A stretch of DNA of 64,000 bases, from assembly GCA_016720115.1 (NCBI GenBank), contig JADJXT010000002.1:372001-436000 (forward strand), written 5' to 3'. Position numbers and translations under genes: made by a program. The first letter of the stretch is position 1, and the number at the start of each line of letters is the position of its first letter. Below, piece after piece: positions 1 to 8,217 of the stretch. The notes below the pieces were generated by a model. The model did no database searches, had not been told where the DNA came from, and saw nothing but the letters and a program-made list of their open reading frames with translations. This DNA comes from Sphingomonadales bacterium (GTDB taxonomy: Bacteria > Pseudomonadota > Alphaproteobacteria > Sphingomonadales > Sphingomonadaceae).

Positions 1-395
1 CCGGGCTCGGTCTGGTGCTGCGCAGCGACCTGCCCGCTCCGCTCCGCCCTGCACCGGCAAGGCCGCGCATGGTCGTCAGCCGCACCCGCTCTGCCAGCGA
101 AGCAGTTGCCGTAGCCGAACAGATAGGTGCGGAACTGGTCCCCATGGGCAGTGCGGGAGCCAAGGCAATGGCGGTGGTGCGCGGTGAGGCCGAAATCTAT
201 TTGCACACCGGTGGGCAATATGAATGGGATAGCTGCGCCCCCGCGGCGGTTGCGGCGGCGCACGGACTCCACATCAGTCGGGTCGACGGAAGCCCATTGG
301 TTTATAACCAACAGGATGTGTATATGCCGGACCTGCTTATCTGTCGCCCCGAATGGGCTAGCCAGGTGCTTCAAATTGTAAGCGCTTTGGACTAA
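1..395 (+). CDS. cysQ: 3'(2'),5'-bisphosphate nucleotidase / inositol monophosphatase family, C-terminal part
   Basis: The frame is open to the left window edge, so the start and the N-terminal metal-binding motifs lie outside. About 131 codons remain. The visible part has the family's C-terminal features: a GSAGAKAMAVVRGEAEIYLH stretch (substrate-binding Gly-Ser-Ala-Gly-Xaa-Lys segment) followed by YEWDSCAPAAVAAAHG, matching the WD-(S/T)-AP motif whose Asp binds the third Mg2+ ion. CysQ-type enzymes hydrolyse 3'-phosphoadenosine 5'-phosphate in sulfate assimilation; inositol monophosphatases share the fold. The YEWDSCAP version favours CysQ. The next gene follows after 9 bp, so the two are probably cotranscribed. 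The specific substrate cannot be settled from this fragment. Confidence 0.75.
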   Translation, partial: GLGLVLRSDLPAPLRPAPARPRMVVSRTRSASEAVAVAEQIGAELVPMGSAGAKAMAVVRGEAEIYLHTGGQYEWDSCAPAAVAAAHGLHISRVDGSPLVYNQQDVYMPDLLICRPEWASQVLQIVSALD

Positions 396-404
396 CAGGA
401 ACAA

Positions 405-899
405 ATGCCCACTTCGAAAACGCCTTCAGCCATCGACTTGCAAACGCAATTCCGCGCAGCCATGCGCCGCCTTGCCGCTTCGGTGGCCATCGTCGTCGCC
501 AATGGGGATGATGGCCCGGTGGGCATGGCCGCAACGTCGATTACTTCGCTGACGGTCGATCCTCCCGCGATCCTCGTTTGCGTCAACCGGGCAACGCACC
601 TGCATGCGCTGCTGGTTCCATCCGCACCGCTTTCAATCAACCTGCTGTCACGAAGCCAACAGGCCGTGTCCGCTGCATTTGGCGGCGGCGTTCCGGGCAA
701 AGAGCGTTTTCAGGTCGGGAATTGGGTCGACGGCGAAAACGGCTTGCCCGTACTCGAAGGCGCGCAGGGAAACCTGCAATGCGTAATCGACACCATGCTT
801 GCCTATGGCACGCACAGCATCGCAATCGCCCGCGTACTCGATGCGACAATCAGCGGGCCCGTCGACCCGCTAATCTATCAGGATGGATGCTACCTCTGA
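405..899 (+). CDS. flavin reductase-like FMN-binding split-barrel protein
   Basis: A 164-residue protein, the usual length for the flavin reductase (HpaC/ActVB-like) family. The N-terminal part reads FRAAMRRLAASVAIVVANG...GMAATSITSLTVDPPAILVCVN, the conserved FMN-binding split-barrel signature in which GMAATSITSLTVDPP contacts the flavin phosphate. INLLSRSQQAVSAAFGG follows, as in this family. These enzymes use NAD(P)H to reduce free FMN/FAD for a partner oxygenase, but no oxygenase is adjacent, so the partner is unknown. An AGGAAC ribosome-binding site lies about 5 bases before the ATG, within 9 bp of the preceding stop, which suggests an operon with the cysQ-like gene. It is convergent with copB. 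Confidence 0.8.
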   Translation: MPTSKTPSAIDLQTQFRAAMRRLAASVAIVVANGDDGPVGMAATSITSLTVDPPAILVCVNRATHLHALLVPSAPLSINLLSRSQQAVSAAFGGGVPGKERFQVGNWVDGENGLPVLEGAQGNLQCVIDTMLAYGTHSIAIARVLDATISGPVDPLIYQDGCYL

Positions 900-926
900 C
901 GGAATCCGCCGTGAAGCTGCAATTTG

Positions 927-1784
927 TCAAAACCAGAAGCGCACCCCGGCAACCGCACTGATACCCGAAACATCCTCGCCAGCCAGGCGGGCAAAGCGTG
1001 CCGTATCGCCCGCCTTGCGATGCCATTCCACCCCGACATAGGGCGCGAATTCGGGTTTGATCTCATATCGCAGACGCATCCCGAGTTCGAAATCAGAAAG
1101 GCCCGAGCCGGTCTGCAATACACCCACATCCTGCAAGGCAAAATTTGCCTCGACAGCCGGTTGCAGAATCAACCGCTGGGTTAACCGCTGATCGATGCTG
1201 GCTTCCGCGCGTAAATGGATATCACCCTTGTTGGAAAGGAACGCCATGCCTTCGACATGGAACCAATAGGGCGCGACGCCTTCAATACCCAGTACGGCGT
1301 AGGTGCGCGAAGGATCGGGGCGGATGTCGTGCCGTACACCGGCCTGCAAATTCCACCACGGATCGAGCGCACGACTGTACAGCGCCTGGACTTCTGCTTG
1401 CTCAAGCCCCTCGCCCATTATGCCCTCGCCTTCGGTTTTCAGCTTCAGACGGTTGATATCGCCGCCGAACCAGGCCTCGGCGGCCCAGCGATATCCGTCG
1501 GCGCCATCACGCATCTGCACTTCAGCCCGGTCGATCAGTAGCATGCCGTACGACATTCCACCTGTTTCGAGGAGCAAGGCCTGTCGCGCCTTTTCCATTT
1601 CGGCAGGATCGTGAATGGCATCGGCTGCGTGGTCGCTGGGAACCGCAGGCCCGGAAGCGTTGGCATTTGGGTCGACAGGCGCAGCCGACTCCTGATGGTC
1701 TGGATGGCCGCCATGACCCCCATGATCCTGTGCGAATGCCGGGGAGGTCATCCCGAGCAAAAGTGTGAGCAACATGCGCATCAA
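927..1784 (-). CDS. copB: copper resistance protein B, outer-membrane CopB
   Basis: A 285-residue exported protein. The N-terminus (MMRMLLTLLLGMTSPAFAQ) is a Sec signal peptide. A His-rich metal-binding linker (DHGGHGGHPDHQ) follows, then a beta-rich domain with the CopB signatures DRAEVQMRDGADGYRWAAEAWFGGD and LEQAEVQALYSRALDPWWNLQAGVRHD. It ends in aromatic residues (GVRFWF), as expected of an outer-membrane barrel. CopB works with periplasmic CopA to sequester or export copper. Its start overlaps the copA stop by 4 bp (ATGA), so the two are translationally coupled. Membrane topology is family knowledge, not tested here. Confidence 0.92.
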   Translation of the reverse strand: MMRMLLTLLLGMTSPAFAQDHGGHGGHPDHQESAAPVDPNANASGPAVPSDHAADAIHDPAEMEKARQALLLETGGMSYGMLLIDRAEVQMRDGADGYRWAAEAWFGGDINRLKLKTEGEGIMGEGLEQAEVQALYSRALDPWWNLQAGVRHDIRPDPSRTYAVLGIEGVAPYWFHVEGMAFLSNKGDIHLRAEASIDQRLTQRLILQPAVEANFALQDVGVLQTGSGLSDFELGMRLRYEIKPEFAPYVGVEWHRKAGDTARFARLAGEDVSGISAVAGVRFWF

Positions 1785-3544
1785 TGGTGCCCTCCATGCT
1801 CATCGCTGGATTCTGGCTCTGCCTGATGATCGCCATGCCCTTCCCCACCATCTTCATGGCGGACGGTAACGACGCGGAACATCCCCGAATGCATGTGCAT
1901 CAACATGTGGCAGTGAAACGCCCAGTCACCCAATGCGTCTGCCGTCAGGTCGAAACTCACCTTGCCTCCCGGCAATACGTTGACCGTGTGCTTCATCGGA
2001 TGATGCCCCGCCGCACCTGTGACGACTTCAAAGAAATGGCCGTGCAAATGGATCGGATGCGGCATCATCGTATCGTTGATCAGGTTCACCCGGACCCGTT
2101 CATTGCGGCGGAAGGCCAAGGGCTCCGGATTCTCGGACATTTTCACCCCGTCGAACGACCACATATAGCGTTCCATATTGGCGGTCAGATGTATGTCCAA
2201 TCGTCTGGAAGGCGCGCGGCGATCAGGATTCGGCGCGAGCGATTTCAGGTCGCGATAGGTAAGCACGCGATGCGGCACATCCTCCAGCCCGGTGGGCCGG
2301 TCACCTGTGCGATCGACCGGTGACTGCGATATGCTGGCGACACCGGGACCATAGGCGATATCCGGCACGACAGATTTGTCGCGCATCTTCATCGAACCGT
2401 GATCCATATTGCCATGCCCCATCGCGGCATGGTCCACCATGCCCATGTCTTTCATCGTCAGCAGCGGCCGGTCGCGCAGCGCCGGAATGGACCCGACAGC
2501 CCCCATTTGCGGGGCCAAGGTTGCCCGCACCAGCCCGGATCTGTCGAGCGCCTCCGCCACCAGCGCAAAGGCGCGCGCCTCGTTTGGACTGACGATGACA
2601 TCGTAGGTTTCGGCAACGGCGATCTGGAACTCGTCGGTTTCGACGGGTTGCACTGCAAGGCCATCGGCCTGCACCACAGTCATCGGCAGGCCGGGTATCC
2701 GCACGTTGAAGTTGGTCATCGCCGAAGCATTGATGATGCGCAGACGCACGCGCTCTCCCGGCGCAAACAGTCCGGTCCAGTTTCCGGCGCTGTCATGGCC
2801 GTTGACCAGATAGGCATAGCTGCTGCCCGTTACATCCGAGATATCGGTCGGATCCATGCGCATCTGCGCCCACATCCGCCGTTCGGCTGCACCCTGATCG
2901 GTGCCTTGTATCAGACCGGACAGTGTTTGCTTCTGCCGGTTGAAATAGCCCGGTTGCTGCTTCAGCTTTTTGAGGATGACATGCGGGTGGAGGAAGCTCC
3001 AGTCTGACAGAACGAGGATATGTTCCCGGTCATATGGGGCCGGTTCCACCCCGGCAGGATCGATCACAATCGCGCCATACAGCCCCATCGCCTCCTGCAT
3101 GTTCGAATGGCTGTGATACCAGTAGGTGCCAGATTGGCGGACAGGAAATTCGTAAACGAATGTCTCGCCCGGCTTTATCCCGGGAAAGCTGATCCCCGGA
3201 ACGCCATCCATCTGGAAGGGCAGCAATAGCCCGTGCCAGTGGATCGAACTGTCTTCGTCCAGCGTGTTCGTCACCGCGAGACGGACATTCTGTCCTTCGC
3301 GAAGCCGGATCAGCGGGGCGGGCAGCGTACCGTTCACGGTCACTGCATGGCCACTGCGCTTGCCGAGTTTGAACGGGCTATGCCCAATGCTCAATTTGAT
3401 TTCTTCCCCGCTCAAAATACCGGGGCCAGTGTGATGATGGCCGTGCGATCCATTCTGCGCCCACAATGGTGCGGGGAGAATGGTGGCGCCGCCCAGCGCG
3501 GCCATACGCGCCATCAGGCCGCGCCGCGTCAAAACGTCAGGCAT
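1781..3544 (-). CDS. copA: CopA-type multicopper oxidase, copper resistance
   Basis: A 587-residue periplasmic multicopper oxidase. The N-terminus has a twin-arginine signal (LTRRGLMARMAALGG), so it is exported folded. Copper ligands are visible: HWH near residues 102-104, HSH near 144-146, HPIHLHGHFF near 496-505 and HCHMLMHMHSGM near 544-555, which supply the type 1, 2 and 3 copper sites. A Met/His-rich stretch near residues 365-390 (GMVDHAAMGHGNMDHGSMKM) resembles the copper-storing repeats of Pseudomonas CopA. The C-terminal tail is also His-rich. The protein oxidises Cu(I) and binds copper in the periplasm. It is the first large gene of a copAB unit, with a small Cys-rich gene upstream. 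No cop regulator is present in the window. Confidence 0.94.
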   Translation of the reverse strand: MPDVLTRRGLMARMAALGGATILPAPLWAQNGSHGHHHTGPGILSGEEIKLSIGHSPFKLGKRSGHAVTVNGTLPAPLIRLREGQNVRLAVTNTLDEDSSIHWHGLLLPFQMDGVPGISFPGIKPGETFVYEFPVRQSGTYWYHSHSNMQEAMGLYGAIVIDPAGVEPAPYDREHILVLSDWSFLHPHVILKKLKQQPGYFNRQKQTLSGLIQGTDQGAAERRMWAQMRMDPTDISDVTGSSYAYLVNGHDSAGNWTGLFAPGERVRLRIINASAMTNFNVRIPGLPMTVVQADGLAVQPVETDEFQIAVAETYDVIVSPNEARAFALVAEALDRSGLVRATLAPQMGAVGSIPALRDRPLLTMKDMGMVDHAAMGHGNMDHGSMKMRDKSVVPDIAYGPGVASISQSPVDRTGDRPTGLEDVPHRVLTYRDLKSLAPNPDRRAPSRRLDIHLTANMERYMWSFDGVKMSENPEPLAFRRNERVRVNLINDTMMPHPIHLHGHFFEVVTGAAGHHPMKHTVNVLPGGKVSFDLTADALGDWAFHCHMLMHMHSGMFRVVTVRHEDGGEGHGDHQAEPESSDEHGGHH

Positions 3545-3604
3545 GAAATTATCCTTGAAACAGGAAGAGCAAGGCGGGAACCGGTGCCCCCGCCCTGCCC
3601 GATA

Positions 3605-3829
3605 TCAATGGTTGCTATGGCCTTCGTGGCCCTGCTTGTGCTGCTCGCCCTGCGGGGCCTTGGCATCGGCCTTGTCGCCGCAGCAACAGCACTTCTTGCC
3701 TTCCGCCTCCATTTTGGCGCAGCATTCGCTCTTGGCCTTTTCAGGGGCAGAGGGTGCCGTCGGCTCCGCCGCAACGGCAGGGGCAACGAAGGCCAGCGCC
3801 ATCGCGCCAGCAACTATGGTCTTCAACAT
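3605..3829 (-). CDS. small exported Cys-rich protein, candidate copper binder
   Basis: A 74-residue protein with a clear signal peptide (MLKTIVAGAMALAFVAPAVAA). The short mature region contains ECCAK and then KKCCCCGDK, a run of four cysteines, and ends in a His-containing tail (HKQGHEGHSNH). A GGAG ribosome-binding site sits 8 bases before the ATG. I do not recognise a named family. The cysteine cluster and its position directly upstream of copA, on the same strand, point to a periplasmic metal-binding protein of the copper operon. That role is an inference. Confidence 0.65.
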   Translation of the reverse strand: MLKTIVAGAMALAFVAPAVAAEPTAPSAPEKAKSECCAKMEAEGKKCCCCGDKADAKAPQGEQHKQGHEGHSNH

Positions 3830-3866
3830 GATTAATCTCCGAAAGAATGAAACTGAAATCTGGGTT

Positions 3867-4211
3867 TCAGATCATTTTCGGAGGCGGCGTTGCAGGCCGG
3901 ATCGAGTCCCCAGCCAGATTGTCAAGCGGCCGGGCAGCAGGCACGGCAGCGCGCATTTCGACAGGAATCAGTACGGGCGTTGCCGACTGTGCGACCGCAA
4001 GGTGGCACATCTTCGCGCAGCTATCGGCATCGGGCGATGGAGCGTCGTGCTTTGCACCCATATCCTGGCCCGAATCGGCGTTCATTGCCATTTCGTCGCA
4101 ATGGCCGGCAGCAGCTACACCCGGTTCTGCATGTGCCGGTTCGCAACCAGCGACGCCCTGCAAAGCAAGGACAATGCCCAGCAAAAGCGTGAGGACTACA
4201 TTACGAACCAT
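3867..4211 (-). CDS. small secreted Met/Cys/His protein, copper-locus associated
   Basis: A 114-residue protein using the ATG at 4211. An upstream in-frame TTG at 4244 has no good ribosome-binding site, while the ATG follows AAGG closely. It begins with a hydrophobic segment (MVRNVVLTLLLGIVLALQGVAG) that acts as a signal peptide. The mature part carries HCDEMAMN and then DADSCAKMCHL, a Cys-Met-Cys-His arrangement suited to Cu(I). It resembles the DUF2946/CopL-like small proteins found beside cop genes, but the match is only by pattern. It lies upstream of the Cys-rich gene and copA on the same strand, so it is probably the first gene of the copper operon. Confidence 0.6.
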   Translation of the reverse strand: MVRNVVLTLLLGIVLALQGVAGCEPAHAEPGVAAAGHCDEMAMNADSGQDMGAKHDAPSPDADSCAKMCHLAVAQSATPVLIPVEMRAAVPAARPLDNLAGDSIRPATPPPKMI

Positions 4212-4304
4212 GCCTTGTTGTAGCAGCTCTGTCCGCAGCCGCAAGCGCCGGGCCCGTCGCCGGGCGACAAAACAACAGAAACGCTCAGCGCAGAAATGCA
4301 GTGA

Positions 4305-4478
4305 TCAAAGCCAGTTTGCGATCATCAGCAGTTCGAGCTGGGCACCATTGCCCGACAGATTGTCACAACTGAGCAGCGTCAGACCGGGAAGACCAGCACA
4401 AAGACGACCCGCAATTGCGCGTGTGTCCGGATCGGCCGGAAATAATCGGTCGGAGTGAAGGGAAAGCGGCATGGGCAT
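4305..4478 (-). pseudogene. uxaC/uxuB-like chimeric remnant of uronate catabolism
   Basis: A 57-codon open frame starts two bases after the esterase TAA and ends at TGA. Residues 1-29 (MPMPLSLHSDRLFPADPDTR...) match what I know of the N-terminus of uronate isomerase UxaC, where DRLFPADPxTRAIARxLYA precedes the LPIxSPHGHTDP metal site. From about residue 30 the sequence changes to GLTLLSCDNLSGNGAQLELL, the SCDNLxxNG motif of the mannitol dehydrogenase/fructuronate reductase family (UxuB). Neither enzyme could work at this length. The simplest reading is that a deletion fused the start of uxaC to the inside of a neighbouring uxuB. Comparison with an intact relative would settle it. Confidence 0.6.
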
Positions 4479-5462
4479 TTACAGTCCCTGCGTCCTCGCC
4501 CATGCGAGAAAGAGTTCGGGCCACGCCTCAACCGGCTTCCCCACCGCCTTGCGCAGGCCAAATCCGTGGCCGCCATGGGTGAAAAGGTGGGTCTCCACTG
4601 CGATACCCTTCGCGCGCAGGGCGGCGCGCAACAGCAGCGCATTTTCGACCGGCACGACATCGTCGTCTTCGGCGTGCAAAATGAAATGGGGCGGGGCATT
4701 TGCAGGAATGTTGAGATGCGGGCTGTGCGCCTGTTCAAGCGCCTCAGATGCGTTTGCACCAATCAGCTTTTCCCTGCTGCCTGCATGGGCAACGGGGGCC
4801 TTCATCGAAATCACCGGATAGATGGGGGCTGCGACAAAGGGCCGTGCCGACAGTTCGTCGGCTTTGTCCGCTGGCGCATAAATGCTTTGCGCAAAGCGCG
4901 CAGCGAGATCGGCACAGGCATGGCCGCCCGCGGAAAAGCCCATCGCGGCTACGCGTTCCGGATCGATACCGAACGTCCCTGCCCGATGTCGGATCAGACG
5001 CATGGCCCGCTGCGTATCCTGCAACACTACATCGGGGCCTGCTGCCCAGCCCTCACCGGGCAACCGGTAAAACAGCACGAACACGGTGTAGCCCCGCGCC
5101 GATAGCCATCGGCCCAATTCATAACCTTCCTTGTCAACGACAACCCAGCGATAGCCGCCACCGGGCGCAATCATAACCGCTGCTCCATTAGCGCGGGCCG
5201 GACGAAACACCGCCATGCGCGGGCGGCTGATGCCATAGACGGCGCGGTCGGTAAGCTGCGCATCGGTCGAACGCTCGTTCACCGTTTCGACCGGCAAAAT
5301 ACCGGGAGCGCCGGGCGCGCCCTTTGGCCAGAGGTCGATTGTCTCGGTCGGCTGGGGGAGCCCTGCAGGTAAAGCGCCGCCAGTTACCGGTGGCATGGTC
5401 TGGCCCAGTGCGGCACTGGCCATGCCGCCTGTCGTCAGGCCCAACATTGTGCGGCGGTCCAT
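4479..5462 (-). CDS. alpha/beta hydrolase, BD-FAE/acetyl-esterase-like, exported
   Basis: A 327-residue enzyme with a predicted signal sequence (MDRRTMLGLTTGGMASAALGQ; the RR hints at Tat export). The fold is alpha/beta hydrolase: oxyanion motif APGGGY near residues 99-104, nucleophile elbow GFSAGGH near 175-181 (Ser177), acid residues in AEDDDVVP, and the catalytic His in FTHGGHGFG near 295-303. This arrangement is typical of pectin/xylan acetyl- or feruloyl-esterases. Its start overlaps the pectate lyase stop by one base (TGATG), so the two are translationally coupled. The likely role is de-esterifying pectin before or during lyase cleavage. The exact substrate is inferred from context. Confidence 0.82.
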   Translation of the reverse strand: MDRRTMLGLTTGGMASAALGQTMPPVTGGALPAGLPQPTETIDLWPKGAPGAPGILPVETVNERSTDAQLTDRAVYGISRPRMAVFRPARANGAAVMIAPGGGYRWVVVDKEGYELGRWLSARGYTVFVLFYRLPGEGWAAGPDVVLQDTQRAMRLIRHRAGTFGIDPERVAAMGFSAGGHACADLAARFAQSIYAPADKADELSARPFVAAPIYPVISMKAPVAHAGSREKLIGANASEALEQAHSPHLNIPANAPPHFILHAEDDDVVPVENALLLRAALRAKGIAVETHLFTHGGHGFGLRKAVGKPVEAWPELFLAWARTQGL

Positions 5463-6628
5463 CAGTTTTTCATTCCGGCCAGATCCGGCCAGCCACCAAC
5501 TTCGGCCTGGCTGTCAATAATGCGACCGCTTCGTGCACGGACATCTGCAACGATGCGTTCGTCGACGCTGTCTCGCGGACGTGACGCCCCGGCTTTGTCA
5601 AGTACGCGCGCATAGGCCGAGGGTGCGGGATCGACCCTTACAGGTGCCACATCCAGCGGGGCCTTCAAACGCACGGGCGCCCCTTGTACAAAAGACCATG
5701 GGTCCGCAGGAATGACACCATTGAGGCTGTTTCCCGAAAACCAGCTATGGGCGTAGGGATTCTCTTCGCGAAAAATCACTCCCCCCTTGCTATCGGGGCC
5801 GGAAATATAGGCATTGTCTATGAAGCTATAGGCAGCATGGCTGTTTTTGTCAGCATTATAGCCCGATGCCGAGCCACCCCAATTGTAGAACACATTAGAT
5901 CGAAATTCGATCAACGGCCCTTCCGGGTCTTCGGCGATCGACGCATAATTGCCCGGTCGCGGCATTCGCTGGACATGATGTGCCCACAAATTGTGGTGAA
6001 AACTGAAACGCGCACCTCGGCCACCGCGAACCAGGCTGCCATAGCCATGATCGCCCTTTGCATGGCCGCCCTTGCGGAGCGATTCAGCGATTATCGACCA
6101 TTGCACAGTCAAATCGTAGATACCGCGCGTGTCGCTGTAACGGGCCGACGCGGACAAGGTTTCATCGATAGACCAGCTTGCCGAAACATGGTCGAGAATG
6201 ATGCGTCGTCCGCCAGCGATGGATATCGCGTCGCCTTCGACCTTTGAATGGTCGCCCAATCGTGAACGGAAGTAACGGATGATGACATCGTCAGCGTTAA
6301 TCACGAGCGGATAGTCAGCGATGGCTATGCCGCCAGCAGGGGCGCCTTCGCCTGTCAGGGTGATGCGCGGCTCGCGGATCACAAGGGCTGATTTCAGGCG
6401 AATTGTTCCCGATACCGAAAACCTGATTGTGCGTGGCCCTTTGGAGTTTATGGCTGCACGCAAACTGCCTGGGCCGTCATCATCCAGATTGGTGACATAG
6501 ATCGTCTGTCCGCCGCGCCCGCCCGCGGCAAAGCGGCCTGCCCCTTCTGCACCGTCAAAGGCCGGTTGGGGAGCTGGCGTGGCAGCTGTGAGACAGCAGA
6601 AAAATAGGGCGCAGACTATTGCCTGCAC
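5462..6628 (-). CDS. pectate lyase-like right-handed beta-helix protein
   Basis: A secreted polysaccharide lyase of about 388 residues. I prefer the GTG at 6628: it follows a strong GGGGGAAAGAGG ribosome-binding site and starts a signal peptide (VQAIVCALFFCCLTAATPAPQ). Longer in-frame starts run into the TonB receptor sequence upstream. The mature protein opens with AFDGAEGAGRFAAGGRGGQTIYVTNLDDDGPGSLRAA, typical of PL1-like pectate lyases. Beta-helix coils (IILDHVSASWSIDETLS, FSFHHNLWAHHVQRMPRPG, IEFRSNVFYNWGG) follow, and the HHNLWAHHxxRxPR stretch fits the calcium-binding and catalytic region. It would cleave polygalacturonate by beta-elimination. It is coupled to the esterase gene. Confidence 0.85.
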   Translation of the reverse strand: MQAIVCALFFCCLTAATPAPQPAFDGAEGAGRFAAGGRGGQTIYVTNLDDDGPGSLRAAINSKGPRTIRFSVSGTIRLKSALVIREPRITLTGEGAPAGGIAIADYPLVINADDVIIRYFRSRLGDHSKVEGDAISIAGGRRIILDHVSASWSIDETLSASARYSDTRGIYDLTVQWSIIAESLRKGGHAKGDHGYGSLVRGGRGARFSFHHNLWAHHVQRMPRPGNYASIAEDPEGPLIEFRSNVFYNWGGSASGYNADKNSHAAYSFIDNAYISGPDSKGGVIFREENPYAHSWFSGNSLNGVIPADPWSFVQGAPVRLKAPLDVAPVRVDPAPSAYARVLDKAGASRPRDSVDERIVADVRARSGRIIDSQAEVGGWPDLAGMKN

Positions 6629-6656
6629 CCTCTTTCCCCCAAATGGCACCGGCCAA

Positions 6657-6917
6657 TCAGAATTTGAAACGAACACCAACCAGATATTCCCGTCCTGTGT
6701 GGTTATATACGACCACACTGTTGCGCGCGCGGCTGATGAACTGATCGTTGAATTCATCAGTCAGGTTGACGCCTTCGAGTGTAATTTCGATCTGATCAGT
6801 TATCTTGTAGGCGATCTGGGCATCGACATTCAACGTGCTGTTCTTGCCCTCGACATCATTGTTGTTCTGCCCGGGAACGCGTTGCAGGAAGCCCGAACGA
6901 TAGGCAACCGATGCCAT
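6657..6917 (-). pseudogene. TonB-dependent receptor, C-terminal fragment
   Basis: Only the last ~85 codons survive. They read ASVAYRSGFLQRVPGQNNNDVEG...LNVDAQIAYKITDQIEITLEGVNLTDEF...YNHTGREYLVGVRFKF. These are final barrel strands of a TonB-dependent receptor, ending in the usual aromatic C-terminus. The reading frame stays similar to receptors up to about 6915, then stops abruptly where the relaxase gene begins on the other strand. The missing ~800 codons are nowhere in the window. The fragment lies upstream of pectate lyase on the same strand, so it was probably the oligogalacturonide or pectin importer of this locus. Confidence 0.85.
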
Positions 6918-8217
6918 GATCCTCAAGGCATCGCAGCGCAGTGGTGCCAAACAACTCGGGCTTCACCTGCTCAAGACTGAAGAAAACGAACATGTCGAGA
7001 TTCATGAAGTCTCGGGCTTCGTGTCCGAGTCCGTCATGGGCGCGATGAATGAGGCTTACGCCGCATCGCGCGGCACGAAGTGCAAACAATATCTGTTTTC
7101 CGTTTCGCTCAGTCCGCCCGCGCATGAATCTGTGCGCGTCGAGACATTCGAAAAAGCTCTTGGCGATATCGAAGAGCGGTTGGGTCTCACCGGTCAACCG
7201 CGCATCGTCGTCTTCCATGAAAAGGAAGGCCGTCGCCACTGTCACGCCGTTTGGTCACGCATCGATGCCGAAACCATGACCGCGAAGGAACTCCCCTTCT
7301 TCAAAAACAAACTGAACGAGATTGCCAAGCAGCTCTATCTTGAAAACGGTTGGTCGATGCCGAAGGGCTTCGCCAATCCCAAGCTGCGCGATGCGCGCAA
7401 TTTCACATTGGATGAATGGCAGCAGGCCAAACGCGCGGGTGTCGATCCGCGCGAACTCAAATCCGCCGTGCAAGAATGCTGGAAGCAATCGGACGGCGCG
7501 GCTGCATTTGCATCTGCGCTCGAAGAGCGCGGCCTCTTTCTCGCGCGCGGTGATCGTCGCGGTTTTGTCGCCGTCACCATCGACGGCGATGTGTTCGCGC
7601 TCGCGCGAATGATCGATGCAAAATCGAAAGACATTGCATCGCGCCTCGGTGATCCCGCCAAGCTGCGCAGTGTCGATGAGACAAAGCAATTCATCGGAGA
7701 GCAAATCACACCGCGCCTCTCCCGCTACATTGCGGAAGCCAAACGCATCGCTCACCACAATATGCAACCACTGATAGCCAAGCGCGAAGCGCTCAAGGTT
7801 CAGCATCAAGCTGAACGCCAAGCCTTCGATAAATCCATCACTGCACGTTGGGACGAAGAGCAACGCATTCGTTCATCCCGTCTGCGCAAAGGCATTGCCG
7901 GTGCGTGGGATTTTCTGACGGGAAAATATTTCAAAACCCGCAAGCAGAACGAGATGGAATCCAAATTTGCGCGCGAGCGCGATAGCCATGAACGACACGC
8001 TCTGATCCATGCGCAGCACAAGGATCGCCAAGCCCTTCAAGAGTTGATCAAAGAGAACCGCCGCAAGGAAGCTGAACGTATCCTCGGTCTGTATCGGGAC
8101 GCCGCCAAGTTCCGGCAGATGCGCGAGGGCGAAGCCGAGCGCGACCGCAATGGTCGCACTCGTGATGCGCGTTCACTTTCGCCAAAGCCACGTGATCGCG
8201 GTTTGGATTTGGGATGA
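6916..8217 (+). CDS. relaxase/mobilization nuclease of a mobile element
   Basis: A 433-residue protein beginning MILKASQRSGAKQLGLHLLK, the usual N-terminus of a relaxase group common in alphaproteobacterial plasmids and islands. The metal-binding HxH motif is in HEKEGRRHCHAVWSRID (residues 101-117, H108 and H110). The C-terminal third is charged and helical (many Lys, Arg, Glu), as in mobilization proteins. Relaxases nick oriT and lead DNA transfer. The start codon sits directly at the break in the TonB receptor, with no upstream space and no clear ribosome-binding site, so expression is doubtful. No mobC or type IV secretion gene is present, which fits a mobilisable rather than self-transmissible element. 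Confidence 0.82.
   Translation: MILKASQRSGAKQLGLHLLKTEENEHVEIHEVSGFVSESVMGAMNEAYAASRGTKCKQYLFSVSLSPPAHESVRVETFEKALGDIEERLGLTGQPRIVVFHEKEGRRHCHAVWSRIDAETMTAKELPFFKNKLNEIAKQLYLENGWSMPKGFANPKLRDARNFTLDEWQQAKRAGVDPRELKSAVQECWKQSDGAAAFASALEERGLFLARGDRRGFVAVTIDGDVFALARMIDAKSKDIASRLGDPAKLRSVDETKQFIGEQITPRLSRYIAEAKRIAHHNMQPLIAKREALKVQHQAERQAFDKSITARWDEEQRIRSSRLRKGIAGAWDFLTGKYFKTRKQNEMESKFARERDSHERHALIHAQHKDRQALQELIKENRRKEAERILGLYRDAAKFRQMREGEAERDRNGRTRDARSLSPKPRDRGLDLG

Noticed and set aside
4330..4350. AATGGTGCCCAG followed by CTCGAAC on the minus strand resembles the tRNA-Leu attachment core.
   Set aside because: It lies within the conserved NGAQLE codons of the uxuB-like remnant, 7 bases are missing and it is in opposite orientation, so chance is the simplest reading.
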